Shown here: positions 1-7,976 of the stretch, piece after piece
Layout of the letters: the number at the start of each line of letters is the position of its first letter
Position numbering within the stretch: position 1 is the stretch's first letter
Translations under genes and position numbers: made by a program
NCBI RefSeq assembly: GCF_050015995.1
Contig: NZ_JBNHEP010000152.1
Span: forward strand, 43,416-107,415
Length of the DNA stretch: 64,000 bases
Origin: Trichodesmium sp050015995
Lineage (GTDB): Bacteria; Cyanobacteriota; Cyanobacteriia; Cyanobacteriales; Microcoleaceae
Reading direction: 5' to 3'
Notes under the pieces: model-generated
What the model was told of the DNA's origin: nothing
The model's input: only the letters and a program-made list of their open reading frames with translations
Databases searched by the model: none

Positions 1-1
1 C

Positions 2-43
2 TATCAAGAAACTCGTAAATTAACAGAGTTTGCTGTTGTTTAA
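2..43 (+). CDS. xisI: XisI-like protein, C-terminal tail (cut by window edge)
   Basis: Only the last 13 codons and the stop are in the window. The peptide ends ETRKLTEFAVV, identical to the end of the complete XisI encoded at 788-1129, and the DNA identity continues a few bases past the stop. This shows a second xisI copy just upstream, so xisHI genes are tandemly repeated here. Whether the upstream copy is intact cannot be seen. Confidence 0.75.
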   Translation, partial: YQETRKLTEFAVV

Positions 44-97
44 ATTAAAGTTTTATTTTAGAATAAAAAATATGTGCTATATATTCTAGCTAGAAAA

Positions 98-337
98 ATG
101 AACCAAAAACTAACGTTAAATATTGAAGAAGCTCAACTCCATTTTCTTCTCCATCATAAAAACTATGGCTTTAAAGATCAAGGAGAAATGATTAGGGTTG
201 CTTTGCAGAAGTTACAGTCAGAATTAGAAGGTCAAGATTTAGAAGAGTCAGCACAATTATATGCAGAAATATACGAAGAAGATGCCGAATTACAAGAATT
301 AACTGAGACTGCTTGTGCAGATTTTAGAGAAACATGA
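98..337 (+). CDS. Small acidic antitoxin-like protein
   Basis: A protein of about 79 residues starting MNQKLTLNIEEAQ; a GTG eight codons upstream (74) is an alternative start. It has a short beta-like start, a helical middle (GEMIRVALQKLQSEL) and a very acidic tail, as in type II antitoxins that use a ribbon-helix-helix or related fold. The stop overlaps (ATGA) the start of a 16-codon MazF-like stub, which is the usual antitoxin-toxin arrangement. No family was recognised with certainty. The role as antitoxin is inferred from size, composition and the overlap. The toxin partner seems to have been lost. Confidence 0.6.
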   Translation: MNQKLTLNIEEAQLHFLLHHKNYGFKDQGEMIRVALQKLQSELEGQDLEESAQLYAEIYEEDAELQELTETACADFRET

Positions 338-384
338 AACTAAAACGAGGTATGATTATTGATGTTAATCTTGAAAGGAAATAA
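334..384 (+). pseudogene. MazF/PemK-like toxin stub (16 codons)
   Basis: The reading frame starts at the ATGA overlap with the antitoxin gene and encodes MKLKRGMIIDVNLE, which resembles the N terminus of MazF/PemK endoribonuclease toxins, then ends at a TAA that overlaps the xisH start (TAATG). The rest of a toxin gene is missing. The simplest reading is that a deletion or recombination joined the first codons of a mazF gene directly to xisH. The match is short, so the family call is tentative. Confidence 0.45.
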
Positions 385-800
385 TGCCAGCAAAAGATAC
401 TTATCATCAAGCTGTCAAAAATGCTTTAATTAAAGATGGTTGGATGATTACTTTTGACCCTTATCCTATTAAATATGAGGAAGTTAAGTTATTTGCCGAT
501 CTAGCTGGTGAAAAAACAATTTCTGCAACAAGAGAAGGGCAACAAATTGTGATTGAAATCAAAAGTTTCCTGAGTCGTTCTCCGATGCGTGAATTTGAAA
601 CAGCATTAGGACAATATTTAATTTATCAAACATTTCTTTCTCTTACCCATCCGAGTTATAAAGTTTATTTAGCAGTTGGTCACAAAATTTATGAAAAGTT
701 TTTTGCACAAGCTGCAATTCAATTAATTCTCCAAAAATATCAAGTTTTACTATTAGTGATTGACATTAAAAAAGAGGAAATTCTTAAATGGATAAGCTAA
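384..800 (+). CDS. xisH: XisH family protein (fdxN element excision controlling factor)
   Basis: 138 residues starting MPAKDTYHQAVKNALIKDGW, the typical XisH start. XisH was named for the control of fdxN element excision in heterocyst-forming Nostoc/Anabaena, but the family is spread widely in cyanobacteria in many copies. The sequence shows the restriction-endonuclease-like core: Asp in LFADLAGE followed by an E-x-K motif in VIEIKSF, so a PD-(D/E)XK nuclease fold is expected. The start codon overlaps the stop of the MazF stub, and the 3' end overlaps xisI by 13 bp, so the two are translated together. Its function outside fdxN excision is not established; the setting among antitoxin/toxin genes suggests an addiction-like module. 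Confidence 0.9.
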   Translation: MPAKDTYHQAVKNALIKDGWMITFDPYPIKYEEVKLFADLAGEKTISATREGQQIVIEIKSFLSRSPMREFETALGQYLIYQTFLSLTHPSYKVYLAVGHKIYEKFFAQAAIQLILQKYQVLLLVIDIKKEEILKWIS

Positions 801-1129
801 TTCATTATCAAAATATAATCAAACAAATCCTAACTAATTATCAAAGAATATCAGCACAGATTCCCGATCCTGATATAGATGAGGTATTAATGTTTGATGA
901 CCAAAGAAGTCAATATCTTTGGTTTAATATTGGCTGGAAAAATGATAGACGAATTCAAGCAATTTCTGTTTATATTCGGATTAAAAATGAGAAGATTTAT
1001 ATTGAGGAAGATTGGACAGAGGATGGAATTGCTAATGAATTATTAAGGGAAAATGTACCGAAAGAGGATATTGTTTTAGCTTTCCACGATCCTGAAACTC
1101 GTAAGTTAACTGAGTTTGCTGTTGTTTAA
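788..1129 (+). CDS. xisI: XisI family protein
   Basis: 113 residues with the XisI signature: a helical N terminus (YQNIIKQILTNYQ), a beta segment with FDDQRSQYLWFNIGW, and the tail IYIEEDWTEDGIANELL. XisI is the usual partner of XisH; the genes overlap here by 13 bp. The last 11 codons and the downstream bases match the partial copy at 2-43, evidence for tandem duplication or recombination between xisI copies. Confidence 0.9.
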   Translation: MDKLIHYQNIIKQILTNYQRISAQIPDPDIDEVLMFDDQRSQYLWFNIGWKNDRRIQAISVYIRIKNEKIYIEEDWTEDGIANELLRENVPKEDIVLAFHDPETRKLTEFAVV

Positions 1130-1221
1130 ATTAAAGTTAAATACATTAGGCTGGGTTAGTGTTACATTAACCGAACTTTCGAGGCTATAATTTAGAAGAT
1201 ATCACTTTTAGATACAAAGCT

Positions 1222-1479
1222 ATGTCAAACAAAACATTTGACCTGAAACAACTACCAATGAGTATTACTGAATTACTCTATTCGATTCAAGATGAGCAAG
1301 AAATAGTCATTACTGATGATAATATTCCGGTTGCTAGATTGACTATAATTAATCCAGTCGCTGAAACTAGATTGAAATTAGAAAAAACACCTCAACCTGG
1401 ATTAAATTTAGGTGCTATGGTAATGAGTGATGATTTCGATCAACCTTTACCAGATGAATTTTGGTTGCAAAATCCATGA
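1222..1479 (+). CDS. Antitoxin of a PIN-toxin module
   Basis: 85 residues. The N-terminal part (DLKQLPMSITELLYSIQDEQ, then EIVITDDNIPVARL) has the pattern of the Phd/YefM type of DNA-binding antitoxin, where a helix is followed by a short hairpin giving 'x-x-P-V-A-x-L'. The acidic C-terminal part (SDDFDQPLPDEFW) is typical of the toxin-neutralising tail in cyanobacterial antitoxins paired with PIN toxins. The stop overlaps the start of the PIN gene (ATGA), so the two form an operon. Confidence 0.8.
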   Translation: MSNKTFDLKQLPMSITELLYSIQDEQEIVITDDNIPVARLTIINPVAETRLKLEKTPQPGLNLGAMVMSDDFDQPLPDEFWLQNP

Positions 1480-1859
1480 AATTACTGTTAGATACACATA
1501 CTTTTATTTGGTGGGATAGTGAGCCATCAAAACTTTCTCAACCTGCATTAGAGTTATTAACAGATAAGAATAATTTGAGGTTATTGAGTGTGGTTAGTCT
1601 CTGGGAAATTTCAATTAAACACCAGTTAGGCAAACTAACATTAAATAAAACTTTGGGAGAAATTGTTGCTATTCAACAAAATAATTTTATCGAAATATTA
1701 CCAATTACTGTTGCTCATGTTTTAGCTTTAGATAGTTTGTCTGTTTATCACAAAGATCCTTTTGATCGTTTACTGATTGCTCAAGCTAATATAGAAAATG
1801 CAGTGTTGATTAGTTGTGATTCTATTTTTGCTAATTATTCAGTTAAGGTAGAGTGGTAG
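1476..1859 (+). CDS. PIN-domain toxin (VapC-like ribonuclease)
   Basis: 127 residues starting MKLLLDTHTFIWW, the classic PIN start with the first metal-binding Asp. Further conserved acidic positions are visible in SVVSLWEISIK (Glu), DPFDRLLIAQA (Asp) and ISCDSIF (Asp). PIN toxins are Mg-dependent ribonucleases. ATG 1476 is preferred to upstream TTG 1461 because it overlaps the antitoxin stop and gives the family N terminus. Length is normal, and the acidic residues are all present, so the toxin is probably active. Confidence 0.9.
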   Translation: MKLLLDTHTFIWWDSEPSKLSQPALELLTDKNNLRLLSVVSLWEISIKHQLGKLTLNKTLGEIVAIQQNNFIEILPITVAHVLALDSLSVYHKDPFDRLLIAQANIENAVLISCDSIFANYSVKVEW

Positions 1860-2004
1860 TAGATTTTATTCTACCAAGAAAGCGATCGCTTTTTTAGGGA
1901 ATTCCAGAAATGGCAAAGGGAATTTGGGATGAATAGAATCAGTTCTGAGGCATCTGCTTGGTTTGCGATCGCGCTTGTTAGATACCACAAATACAAATCC
2001 AATC

Positions 2005-2241
2005 TCAGACATTCTTCAAAGCCGTTTGAATTGTGTTGATTAGAGATGCCAATTCTGAGGGAGTGATGAAGGCTACCCCACTTTCGCTTTTACTTACATC
2101 CTTTTCAAGTGCCTTGTTCATGTGTTCCAGGTAGGAACAGACTATGGCTGCGGTGGCTTGATTGACCATGACATCAATCTGATCCTGCTTAGGCATGGCA
2201 GATGTGTCGAGAGAGGGGGTAGCAAAAGTAATTCCTGGCAT
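2005..2241 (-). CDS. Hypothetical protein, last gene of the DUF2589 cluster
   Basis: 78 residues, start MPGITFATPSLDTSAMPKQDQ. The middle is helical and moderately polar (IDVMVNQATAAIVCSYLEHMNKALEKD), with no signal peptide or metal motif. It is the last of seven minus-strand genes (6564 down to 2005) with short gaps. I do not recognise the family. It is probably real because it has a good start context and keeps the spacing of the cluster. Confidence 0.6.
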   Translation of the reverse strand: MPGITFATPSLDTSAMPKQDQIDVMVNQATAAIVCSYLEHMNKALEKDVSKSESGVAFITPSELASLINTIQTALKNV

Positions 2242-2321
2242 TTGTTTATTCTCCTTTCAAAAGTAATTTCGGTTTTTCTCTTTCAGCTAAAATTGAGACG
2301 GTGAAATACTCTGGCAACTGC

Positions 2322-2633
2322 TTATCCATTTAGCGGGTATTGACTAGAACATATCAACTTCCGCAGTCCCACCTCTTGTTTCAATGTCATAGAGTTATCC
2401 GCGTTTGTATTACTTGTCCCCTTCGCGTTATAAACAAATGTGTCGCTCCTTTGAATAGTACCTAATTGATGATCTTCAGCGAGCAAAATCTTATAATTTG
2501 CCCTACCCCCAACTATAGTATTTTGATCGTAAGAGATTTCTTCTACTCTTGCAGCCTTGCTTCGATTTGGTAGCCCTGTTGCTGGTATTGTTGGACAAAT
2601 ATTTCCATGAGAACCAATCTTAGTCCATGTCAT
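2322..2633 (-). CDS. Hypothetical protein of the DUF2589 cluster
   Basis: 103 residues, start MTWTKIGSHGNICPTIPATG. It is rich in polar and beta-forming residues (VGGRANYKILLAEDHQLG, then RSDTFVYNAKG) and has no evident signal or membrane segment. It lies 61 bp after the gene ending at 2695 and 80 bp before the next one, all on the minus strand. Family unknown to me. Confidence 0.6.
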   Translation of the reverse strand: MTWTKIGSHGNICPTIPATGLPNRSKAARVEEISYDQNTIVGGRANYKILLAEDHQLGTIQRSDTFVYNAKGTSNTNADNSMTLKQEVGLRKLICSSQYPLNG

Positions 2634-2694
2634 TGCTTATACCTCTTTATTACGTTACGTGAATTTTACTTACATACATTCTACACTTCAAAAT

Positions 2695-3504
2695 TTAAGT
2701 TTTATGGAAGCTTTGACTCGCTTCAGAAATCCTCCATTGGTAGTGCTCATATTTGGCACTGATTCTGAGGCTTTGGATTGCTTCTATCGGCATCTCCTTT
2801 AAGGTTTCTGCATTGACAATTACATCGGTATTCGGACTTCCTCTAACTTTTTGAATCATGGTTTCAATATCAATTTCCTCATAAGCAATAATATGTCCAC
2901 AATTTAGACAGAGTTCCTCAAGCTCTTGTCTTTTTTTCTGAACTTCTTCCACTTCCTTGGAATCATGAAAATTCCTTATTTGAAGCTGGTTTTGAATATC
3001 CTCATGCTTGAATAATTCATCTTTAATGTTTTCAGCGATAGTATTTTCTATATCAGGTATGGTTAAATTATTTCCTGACATAAAAAAACTGTTACATAAA
3101 CGAAACAAACCTTGAGAAATTCTTGTCTGGAGTCTCTTATCAAATTCTGGAGTCAGAAGTTTTTTGGCGATTTTTTTAGACTGACTATTCCTATCTTCAT
3201 CTGCAATATCAAGAAGTAAGAAAAGTGCTGCTGTACGCCCTATTTCGTCACATTTGCCCTGGGTCTTATTAACATCCAGAGCGCAACCATCAGGGTCGAT
3301 CTCTTTAATGACAAACTTCAAATCAAGACTAACCTCGCCTAGAACCGCAGACGGAACCTGAAAATTGCTCAAGACACTATCATCTTCCCCCACGACTTGC
3401 TTTTTTTTGTATTTGTAGCTAAGCTGCCTTGAATACTCATTTGCCAAGTCTTGAGCCGCAGACAAATCGTTAAGGATAGCACCGACTACTTTACTGAGCT
3501 GCAT
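2695..3504 (-). CDS. Hypothetical protein, paralogue of the 4568-5500 product
   Basis: 269 residues. The N-terminal 75 residues (KVVGAILNDLSAAQDLANEY, then a predicted beta segment VLGEVSLDLKFVI) align with the 310-residue protein encoded at 4568-5500, as does the C-terminal part (LKEMPIEAIQSLRISAKYEHYQW against LRELPIETLSSLTMTVKMDSYTW). A single CxxC (LCLNCGHII) lies near residue 200. The middle is charged and helical. So the cluster has two copies of this unknown family in addition to two DUF2589 proteins. No enzymatic motif was seen. Confidence 0.75.
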   Translation of the reverse strand: MQLSKVVGAILNDLSAAQDLANEYSRQLSYKYKKKQVVGEDDSVLSNFQVPSAVLGEVSLDLKFVIKEIDPDGCALDVNKTQGKCDEIGRTAALFLLLDIADEDRNSQSKKIAKKLLTPEFDKRLQTRISQGLFRLCNSFFMSGNNLTIPDIENTIAENIKDELFKHEDIQNQLQIRNFHDSKEVEEVQKKRQELEELCLNCGHIIAYEEIDIETMIQKVRGSPNTDVIVNAETLKEMPIEAIQSLRISAKYEHYQWRISEASQSFHKT

Positions 3505-3522
3505 AGGTTTCTCTTAATAATT

Positions 3523-3753
3523 CTATAGATCAAAATGCTTGTGTTTTTCTATGTTTTCCATTTCTTTATTGACTTTTTGCAATATTTCTAAGGCAGACCT
3601 AGACTGATTGCGATCCATGCTTAAGGTCAATAAACAGCCTGGACATTGAAATGAAGCTTGGTACAGTAAACTCTGGACAGACATTTCAATGAAAAAACCA
3701 CACCGTGGACAGGGAATCCCTGGAGAGCGTTGTTGTGAAGGATTGATAGACAT
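3523..3753 (-). CDS. Small zinc-ribbon protein
   Basis: 76 residues with two CxxC pairs, CPRC near residue 20 and CPGC near residue 38, the layout of a zinc ribbon, followed by a charged helical tail (SALEILQKVNKEMENIEK). It lies 18 bp upstream of the 2695-3504 gene and is probably co-translated with it. A nucleic-acid or protein-binding adaptor role is possible but cannot be shown from sequence. Confidence 0.7.
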   Translation of the reverse strand: MSINPSQQRSPGIPCPRCGFFIEMSVQSLLYQASFQCPGCLLTLSMDRNQSRSALEILQKVNKEMENIEKHKHFDL

Positions 3754-3813
3754 AGTTTACCGATAATAGTAGGACAAAAACTGCTAAATTAAACGATGAA
3801 AATTTAAAGCAAC

Positions 3814-4518
3814 TTATGAATCGCCAGAGGCAGGAGAATCACTACCCTCATCTGCTGGTGATTCTGACGATGAATCTTCTGAATCTTGCTGTGGTAGTTT
3901 TACTTGATTGACTGATGTAGCATTATTAAATGCAGACATCCAATAAGCTAATCCCCCTGGTAAATCTGCTTGCTTCATTTGCACTTTGAGCTTCATATTG
4001 GCATCAACAGTTGAGGCAACTTCTCTACTCTCTGAACGTCCAACTATAGGGGACAATCGAGCCTTGAATCCTAGGAACGGTTCTTTCAAAGGACTCTCTC
4101 CTTTGAGTCCACCGTCGCTGGCGATCGGGGTGGTTAGGTTAATTTCTGAAAAAATCCGAATATTAAAATCAAACTCGGCTCGCTCAATTTGTAAAAGAGG
4201 CAGGGGAATCAATGATATCAAGGGCACTTGAACACGAAAAAGCTTTTCTTGTCGATCGCTAGGATCTATTTGTCGATACAAAAATGTCACCATCTTTAAC
4301 TGTAATGAACCAGATAAGTTAGATCCGGATAATAATTGAGATAAGGCAGCATTTTCACCTTCCTCTGATGGAACATTATCAACTTTTTCTAGCCCATATT
4401 CGGTCATGAACTCCACAAAACGCTGAGCGGTATAAAAGTCAGCCTCAAGAGTTGAAATCAGAGGTTGTGACAAAAGCTTTCCTAGAGCGATAATTTTATC
4501 GTCATCTATAATCGTCAT
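3814..4518 (-). CDS. DUF2589 domain protein (short form)
   Basis: 234 residues. The core shows the DUF2589 pattern shared with the 5632-6564 product: FRVQVPLISLIPLPLLQIER here against AKLIVPLLTILPIPYLSVDS there, followed by a beta-rich segment and the ending QADLPGGLAYWMSAFNNAT against QEDMPAGLAKVLNILGDSI. The tail is Ser/Asp/Glu-rich and likely disordered. DUF2589 proteins have no established biochemical role that I can state. It sits between the two paralogous unknown genes of the cluster. Confidence 0.75.
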   Translation of the reverse strand: MTIIDDDKIIALGKLLSQPLISTLEADFYTAQRFVEFMTEYGLEKVDNVPSEEGENAALSQLLSGSNLSGSLQLKMVTFLYRQIDPSDRQEKLFRVQVPLISLIPLPLLQIERAEFDFNIRIFSEINLTTPIASDGGLKGESPLKEPFLGFKARLSPIVGRSESREVASTVDANMKLKVQMKQADLPGGLAYWMSAFNNATSVNQVKLPQQDSEDSSSESPADEGSDSPASGDS

Positions 4519-4567
4519 AATTTGTTAGCTCCCAGTTTACCGTTGTTCATTTCAACAAAACTTTTGC

Positions 4568-5500
4568 CTAATTTTTCGCTTTATGTAAACTTTCACCCCT
4601 CTCAGTTATGGTCCATGTATAGCTATCCATTTTAACTGTCATGGTCAGAGATGAAAGGGTTTCGATGGGCAACTCTCTCAGTAAGCTTGGGGTTATCATA
4701 ATATCAGCATGGGGAACTATCCCTGGAAGTTTTTGAATGAGTTTTCTGACTTCCCTCTCTTTTGTCTGAGCTGCAGTGTTACTAAATATCTCTTGGGCTC
4801 TTTCTTGAACATACTCAGGAACGTTGGCCTCACTGCTATAAATTTTGGCTCTTTCCTGTGTGTCCTGGATGGCTTCTTGAATGTCTGGATGTTTTAACAC
4901 CCCTTCTTGAAGTTTGTCTTGAACAATTGTTTTGACAGTTTCTATGTCAATGCTCTCACGTCCGCGCAAGAATATACTTTTACAGGTCTTAAATAACTTT
5001 TGAGTTATCATTTGCGTGACAGATTCCAAATATTCCTCATTATCTAGATTGTCATGAATTTTGTTCCACTTTTCTGTTATCTCTCTTCTATCTTTGTCCC
5101 GATCTGATTCTTGAGCTTCTGCTGAGAGGGTAATTCGTCCTTGTGGTTGTGCCGGTGATATCAAGTTTCCTATTGCTTCAATTGCCTCTGTACTAAGAAA
5201 GTTTTGCATTTGCTTAATAGCCTCTTTAACCGACTCCTCTGCAATATCTCGGCAATTACCCCATGTTATTTCTACATCAAGACCTAAACCAGCATCGATC
5301 AAGTCCGTAAAACCAAATTTCAAATCAAAATCAATTTCTTTCAAAACACTAGCAGGTGCATCAAAGTTATTGAGAATATTTTCTTTACTATTTCTGTACT
5401 GCTTATATTTTCGACTGATCTGACTTGCATATTCATTGGACAAGTCTTGAGCACTCACCAAATCAACGAGAATTGCACTAACAACTTTTCTAAGTAGCAT
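4568..5500 (-). CDS. Hypothetical protein, paralogue of the 2695-3504 product
   Basis: 310 residues. N terminus (KVVSAILVDLVSAQDLSNEY) and C terminus (LLRELPIETLSSLTMTVKMD) match the 269-residue paralogue; the middle is longer and strongly helical and charged (residues about 100-240). No CxxC is present, unlike its paralogue. The stretch around residues 17-75 ends in a beta segment (KEIDFDLKFGF) that recalls the DUF2589 cores nearby, so the families may interact or be distantly related; this is inference. Confidence 0.75.
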   Translation of the reverse strand: MLLRKVVSAILVDLVSAQDLSNEYASQISRKYKQYRNSKENILNNFDAPASVLKEIDFDLKFGFTDLIDAGLGLDVEITWGNCRDIAEESVKEAIKQMQNFLSTEAIEAIGNLISPAQPQGRITLSAEAQESDRDKDRREITEKWNKIHDNLDNEEYLESVTQMITQKLFKTCKSIFLRGRESIDIETVKTIVQDKLQEGVLKHPDIQEAIQDTQERAKIYSSEANVPEYVQERAQEIFSNTAAQTKEREVRKLIQKLPGIVPHADIMITPSLLRELPIETLSSLTMTVKMDSYTWTITERGESLHKAKN

Positions 5501-5631
5501 ATCGAATACTAATTTTTAGGTTTTAAATGGCTAGAGAAAGCTGATTTTAAAGCTTAATTATGCACTGGTAATGAAAAGAAGCAGACATCTATTTAAGCCT
5601 TAATCTAGATGGCTGCTTATCAATAACCTAG

Positions 5632-6564
5632 TTAAGCAACAGTAAATTCGGGAATAATCAAAGTAGCCTTCTTCTTAGCAGCTGGATCTTTAGACTCAAA
5701 CGAGAGTTTCACTCGCGTCACTGGTTGAGTACCAGCCGTCGCCGCTGCAATTGTAATTGTAAACTCTGCGGTACCATCTTCATCGGTTGAAACGGTATCG
5801 GGGGCAACTGTAACAGCAGGATTGGAAGCACCCTCAATAGTAACCTTAATCTCTTTACCTTCAGCACGCATAGCTTTTTCATCAAATAAGATAGCTGTAA
5901 CAAGCAAGTTTTGCGTGCTTGTGGTATCGTTGATGCTATCAGCTACTAACGTTGCAGGAACTACTTGTATATTTGCTTTGTTGGCAGTTGGCGTGATACT
6001 ATCACCTAGAATGTTCAGAACTTTCGCCAAACCAGCAGGCATATCCTCCTGACCAGCATGAACATGAACATCCATTGTGTACTCAACTGAGTATTTTGAC
6101 TCTTGCGTCGCTTTGGAATCCTTTTTGCTGGAGTAACTCGCTTCCATATGAACTTTAGCAGAAAATAGCCCCCATCCAACCTTGACATCTGCGCTCCCGG
6201 CAGCTTTGGTTTCTTCTTCAGTTGTCTTTTCTTGATAGGTTGATGAAGACGCATTGATACTTGCTTTAAAGTTAATGTCAACTGAGTCTACAGACAAGTA
6301 TGGAATAGGTAGAATTGTCAGAAGCGGGACAATCAGTTTCGCTTCTCGTCCATCAGCGTAATAGACAAACTCCACTTGCATGGCTTTTGGATTATCCGGT
6401 GGTCCTGTCATTCCAAATTTATTGATGAATTCTATGGTTGTCTGTGCAGACTGTGCTTGGGCATCAACAGCAGCCCCTAAAGGTCCCCCAATCAATGAGG
6501 AGAAGGGAATACCTTGTAAAGCAGTAGTTGCGACTCTAGATGGTGTGGTATCAATTGCAGGCAT
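5632..6564 (-). CDS. DUF2589 protein with C-terminal Ig-like domain
   Basis: 310 residues. Residues about 15-190 form a DUF2589 domain: SSLIGGPLGAAVDAQAQSAQ, a beta strand with LIVPLLTILPIPYLSVDSVD, then VGWGLFSAKVHMEASYSSKK and the closing QEDMPAGLAKVLNILGDSI. Residues about 200-310 look like an invasin-type bacterial Ig-like domain (NLLVTAILFDEKAMRAEGKE, then DTVSTDEDGTAEFTITIAAA). No signal peptide is visible, so it is probably cytoplasmic or exported by an unknown route. It is the first gene of the seven-gene minus-strand cluster and is separated by 659 bp from the divergent AAA-like gene. Confidence 0.85.
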   Translation of the reverse strand: MPAIDTTPSRVATTALQGIPFSSLIGGPLGAAVDAQAQSAQTTIEFINKFGMTGPPDNPKAMQVEFVYYADGREAKLIVPLLTILPIPYLSVDSVDINFKASINASSSTYQEKTTEEETKAAGSADVKVGWGLFSAKVHMEASYSSKKDSKATQESKYSVEYTMDVHVHAGQEDMPAGLAKVLNILGDSITPTANKANIQVVPATLVADSINDTTSTQNLLVTAILFDEKAMRAEGKEIKVTIEGASNPAVTVAPDTVSTDEDGTAEFTITIAAATAGTQPVTRVKLSFESKDPAAKKKATLIIPEFTVA

Positions 6565-7223
6565 TAAAGTTATCCTCTATTTATTTTATAGAATAATTCT
6601 GACTTTTTTTTATAGTGCTGACTTTCTGCCGTAAATACCACCAAAGATTGCAATTTTAAGAAAAAAGTTAAGGGTTTAGCGCTAGCAATTCCTAAAAGCA
6701 AATTCTAATCTTGATTTCTGAAATTAGAAACTTAAGAACCTGGGCACCATTGGGGATAAAATTGCTTAACTTTGGAAAAATTGCCAACTTAAAAGTTAAG
6801 CACTGTACTTCCCATTTCATACTTAACAAAAAGACTAAATTTTTCACATATCTACACACAATCTAAATTCCAATATTCTCAGGAATTTACATCCTAAAAG
6901 TTAGGTCTATAATACCATTTAGATAAATATTAGTTACAAAAGGATAAATATTTACTACAAATTCCTAATGTCCTACATACATAGTTTTGTCGGATTATTT
7001 GACCCAATATTGTATAATAGCTACAGGGTAAATATCAAGGCTATTTCATTCTAGAATCAAGTGAGGATTTTACTAGCTTTTAGAGATTGGTTGATATAAC
7101 CTTCAATCCTTGACAAGGGATATTTTCGTGGTTTACACAAAAAGTCAGAAATTAGAACGAAATAGCCCTGGGGTACATATTCACTTTTTCAGATAAACTA
7201 TAAAATTTATTAATATAATAACA
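6565..7223. other. Divergent intergenic region between DUF2589 cluster and AAA-like gene
   Basis: 659 bp that must hold the promoters of both transcription units. It is AT-rich. Around 6770-6830 there are several short copies of (c)ttaac/gttaag, including the imperfect palindrome aacttaaaagttaag, which could be an operator. A MITE-like element occupies 7039-7167. No ORF was accepted here. Confidence 0.5.
7039..7167. repeat. MITE-like element, ends ggctatttc
   Basis: 129 bp bounded by inverted ends: ggctatttcattctag at the left and ctagtt-like attagaacgaaatagcc at the right (about 14 of 16 positions pair). It has no coding capacity. Size and terminal inverted repeats fit a non-autonomous miniature element. 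Confidence 0.55.
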
Positions 7224-7964
7224 ATGAACAACCATGCACGCCGACGAGGTGTAACCTTAACTATTCAAGGCTTAAGGAAGCTCAATCAGGCAAAAGCTGA
7301 GGCAGAAATTGAGCAAAACTTTAAGCGATACACCCTGGAATCTCTCAGTGAGGAAACAGGCTTAACCTCCAATACCCTCAGCAAAGTCTTTACCTGCTCA
7401 TCAGGAGTTGATAAACGAACCTTAAAGTGCTGCTTCCATGCCTTTAATTTGACCTTATTAAGGGACGATTATATCTATCTGAAGTCGAATCAAGATAATC
7501 TGGCCGAGATTAACTCAATACCCCTTGCTGAAACTTGCTCGGAGCTTGATCTAGCCGGGGATTCTCCTTTCGAGATTCTGAAAGGCAATCGCAACAATAC
7601 CCCCCAAACAAAAAAAATGGTTCAACCACAAGACAATCTGCAACCTCGTCCTCCAACCGCACCGGGAGGACAGATGCCTCTAGATTCTATCTTTTACATT
7701 GACCGTCCCATCATCGAATCCCTCTGTTACGAAGCCATCCAGGAACCCGGTAAACTGCTCAACATCCGCGCTCCCAAGCAAATGGGCAAAACCTCCCTAA
7801 TAAGTCGCATCCTGGCTTTTGCTAAATCCCTGGGGTATCAAATCGTTTCTCTGAACTTACAACTCGCCGATGCTGAGATTTTACAGAACTTAAAACGCTT
7901 CCTACAATGGTTTTGTGCTAGAGTTAGCAAGGAATTAGAATTTCCCAATGCGCCATCGCCATAG
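7224..7964 (+). CDS. AAA-like ATPase with vMAP-type N terminus, N-terminal half (stop-interrupted)
   Basis: The 246-residue first part of a gene that continues in the same frame at 7968-8705. Residues 1-95 match the N-terminal domain common in cyanobacterial AAA-like proteins (HARRRGVTLTIQGLRKLNQA, then LSEETGLTSNTLSKVF, a helix-turn-helix-like pattern, and VDKRTLKCCFHAFNLTL). From about residue 150 the AAA_35-type P-loop domain begins: MPLDSIFYIDRPIIESLCYE and the Walker A APKQMGKTSL. The frame then runs into a TAG inside a 29-bp perfect palindrome. Without readthrough the ATPase domain is cut after the P-loop region. The gene is divergent from the DUF2589 cluster. Confidence 0.8.
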   Translation: MNNHARRRGVTLTIQGLRKLNQAKAEAEIEQNFKRYTLESLSEETGLTSNTLSKVFTCSSGVDKRTLKCCFHAFNLTLLRDDYIYLKSNQDNLAEINSIPLAETCSELDLAGDSPFEILKGNRNNTPQTKKMVQPQDNLQPRPPTAPGGQMPLDSIFYIDRPIIESLCYEAIQEPGKLLNIRAPKQMGKTSLISRILAFAKSLGYQIVSLNLQLADAEILQNLKRFLQWFCARVSKELEFPNAPSP

Positions 7965-7976
7965 GCGATGGCGCAT
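7948..7976. repeat. 29-bp perfect palindrome inserted in the AAA-like gene
   Basis: Two perfect 13-bp arms (atgcgccatcgcc and ggcgatggcgcat) flank the loop ata. The insertion adds about 24-27 bases, a multiple of three, so the frame is kept, but it brings in TAG at 7962-7964. Short hairpin repeats of 21-27 nt that insert into genes are known in Nostoc as small dispersed repeats (SDR); this element has the right size and shape, but its family was not identified. Confidence 0.85.

Noticed and set aside
6741..6840. Defined operator for the DUF2589 cluster
   Set aside because: Several ttaac/gttaag words occur, but the region is AT-rich and no consistent spacing was found; left as a remark in the intergenic entry.
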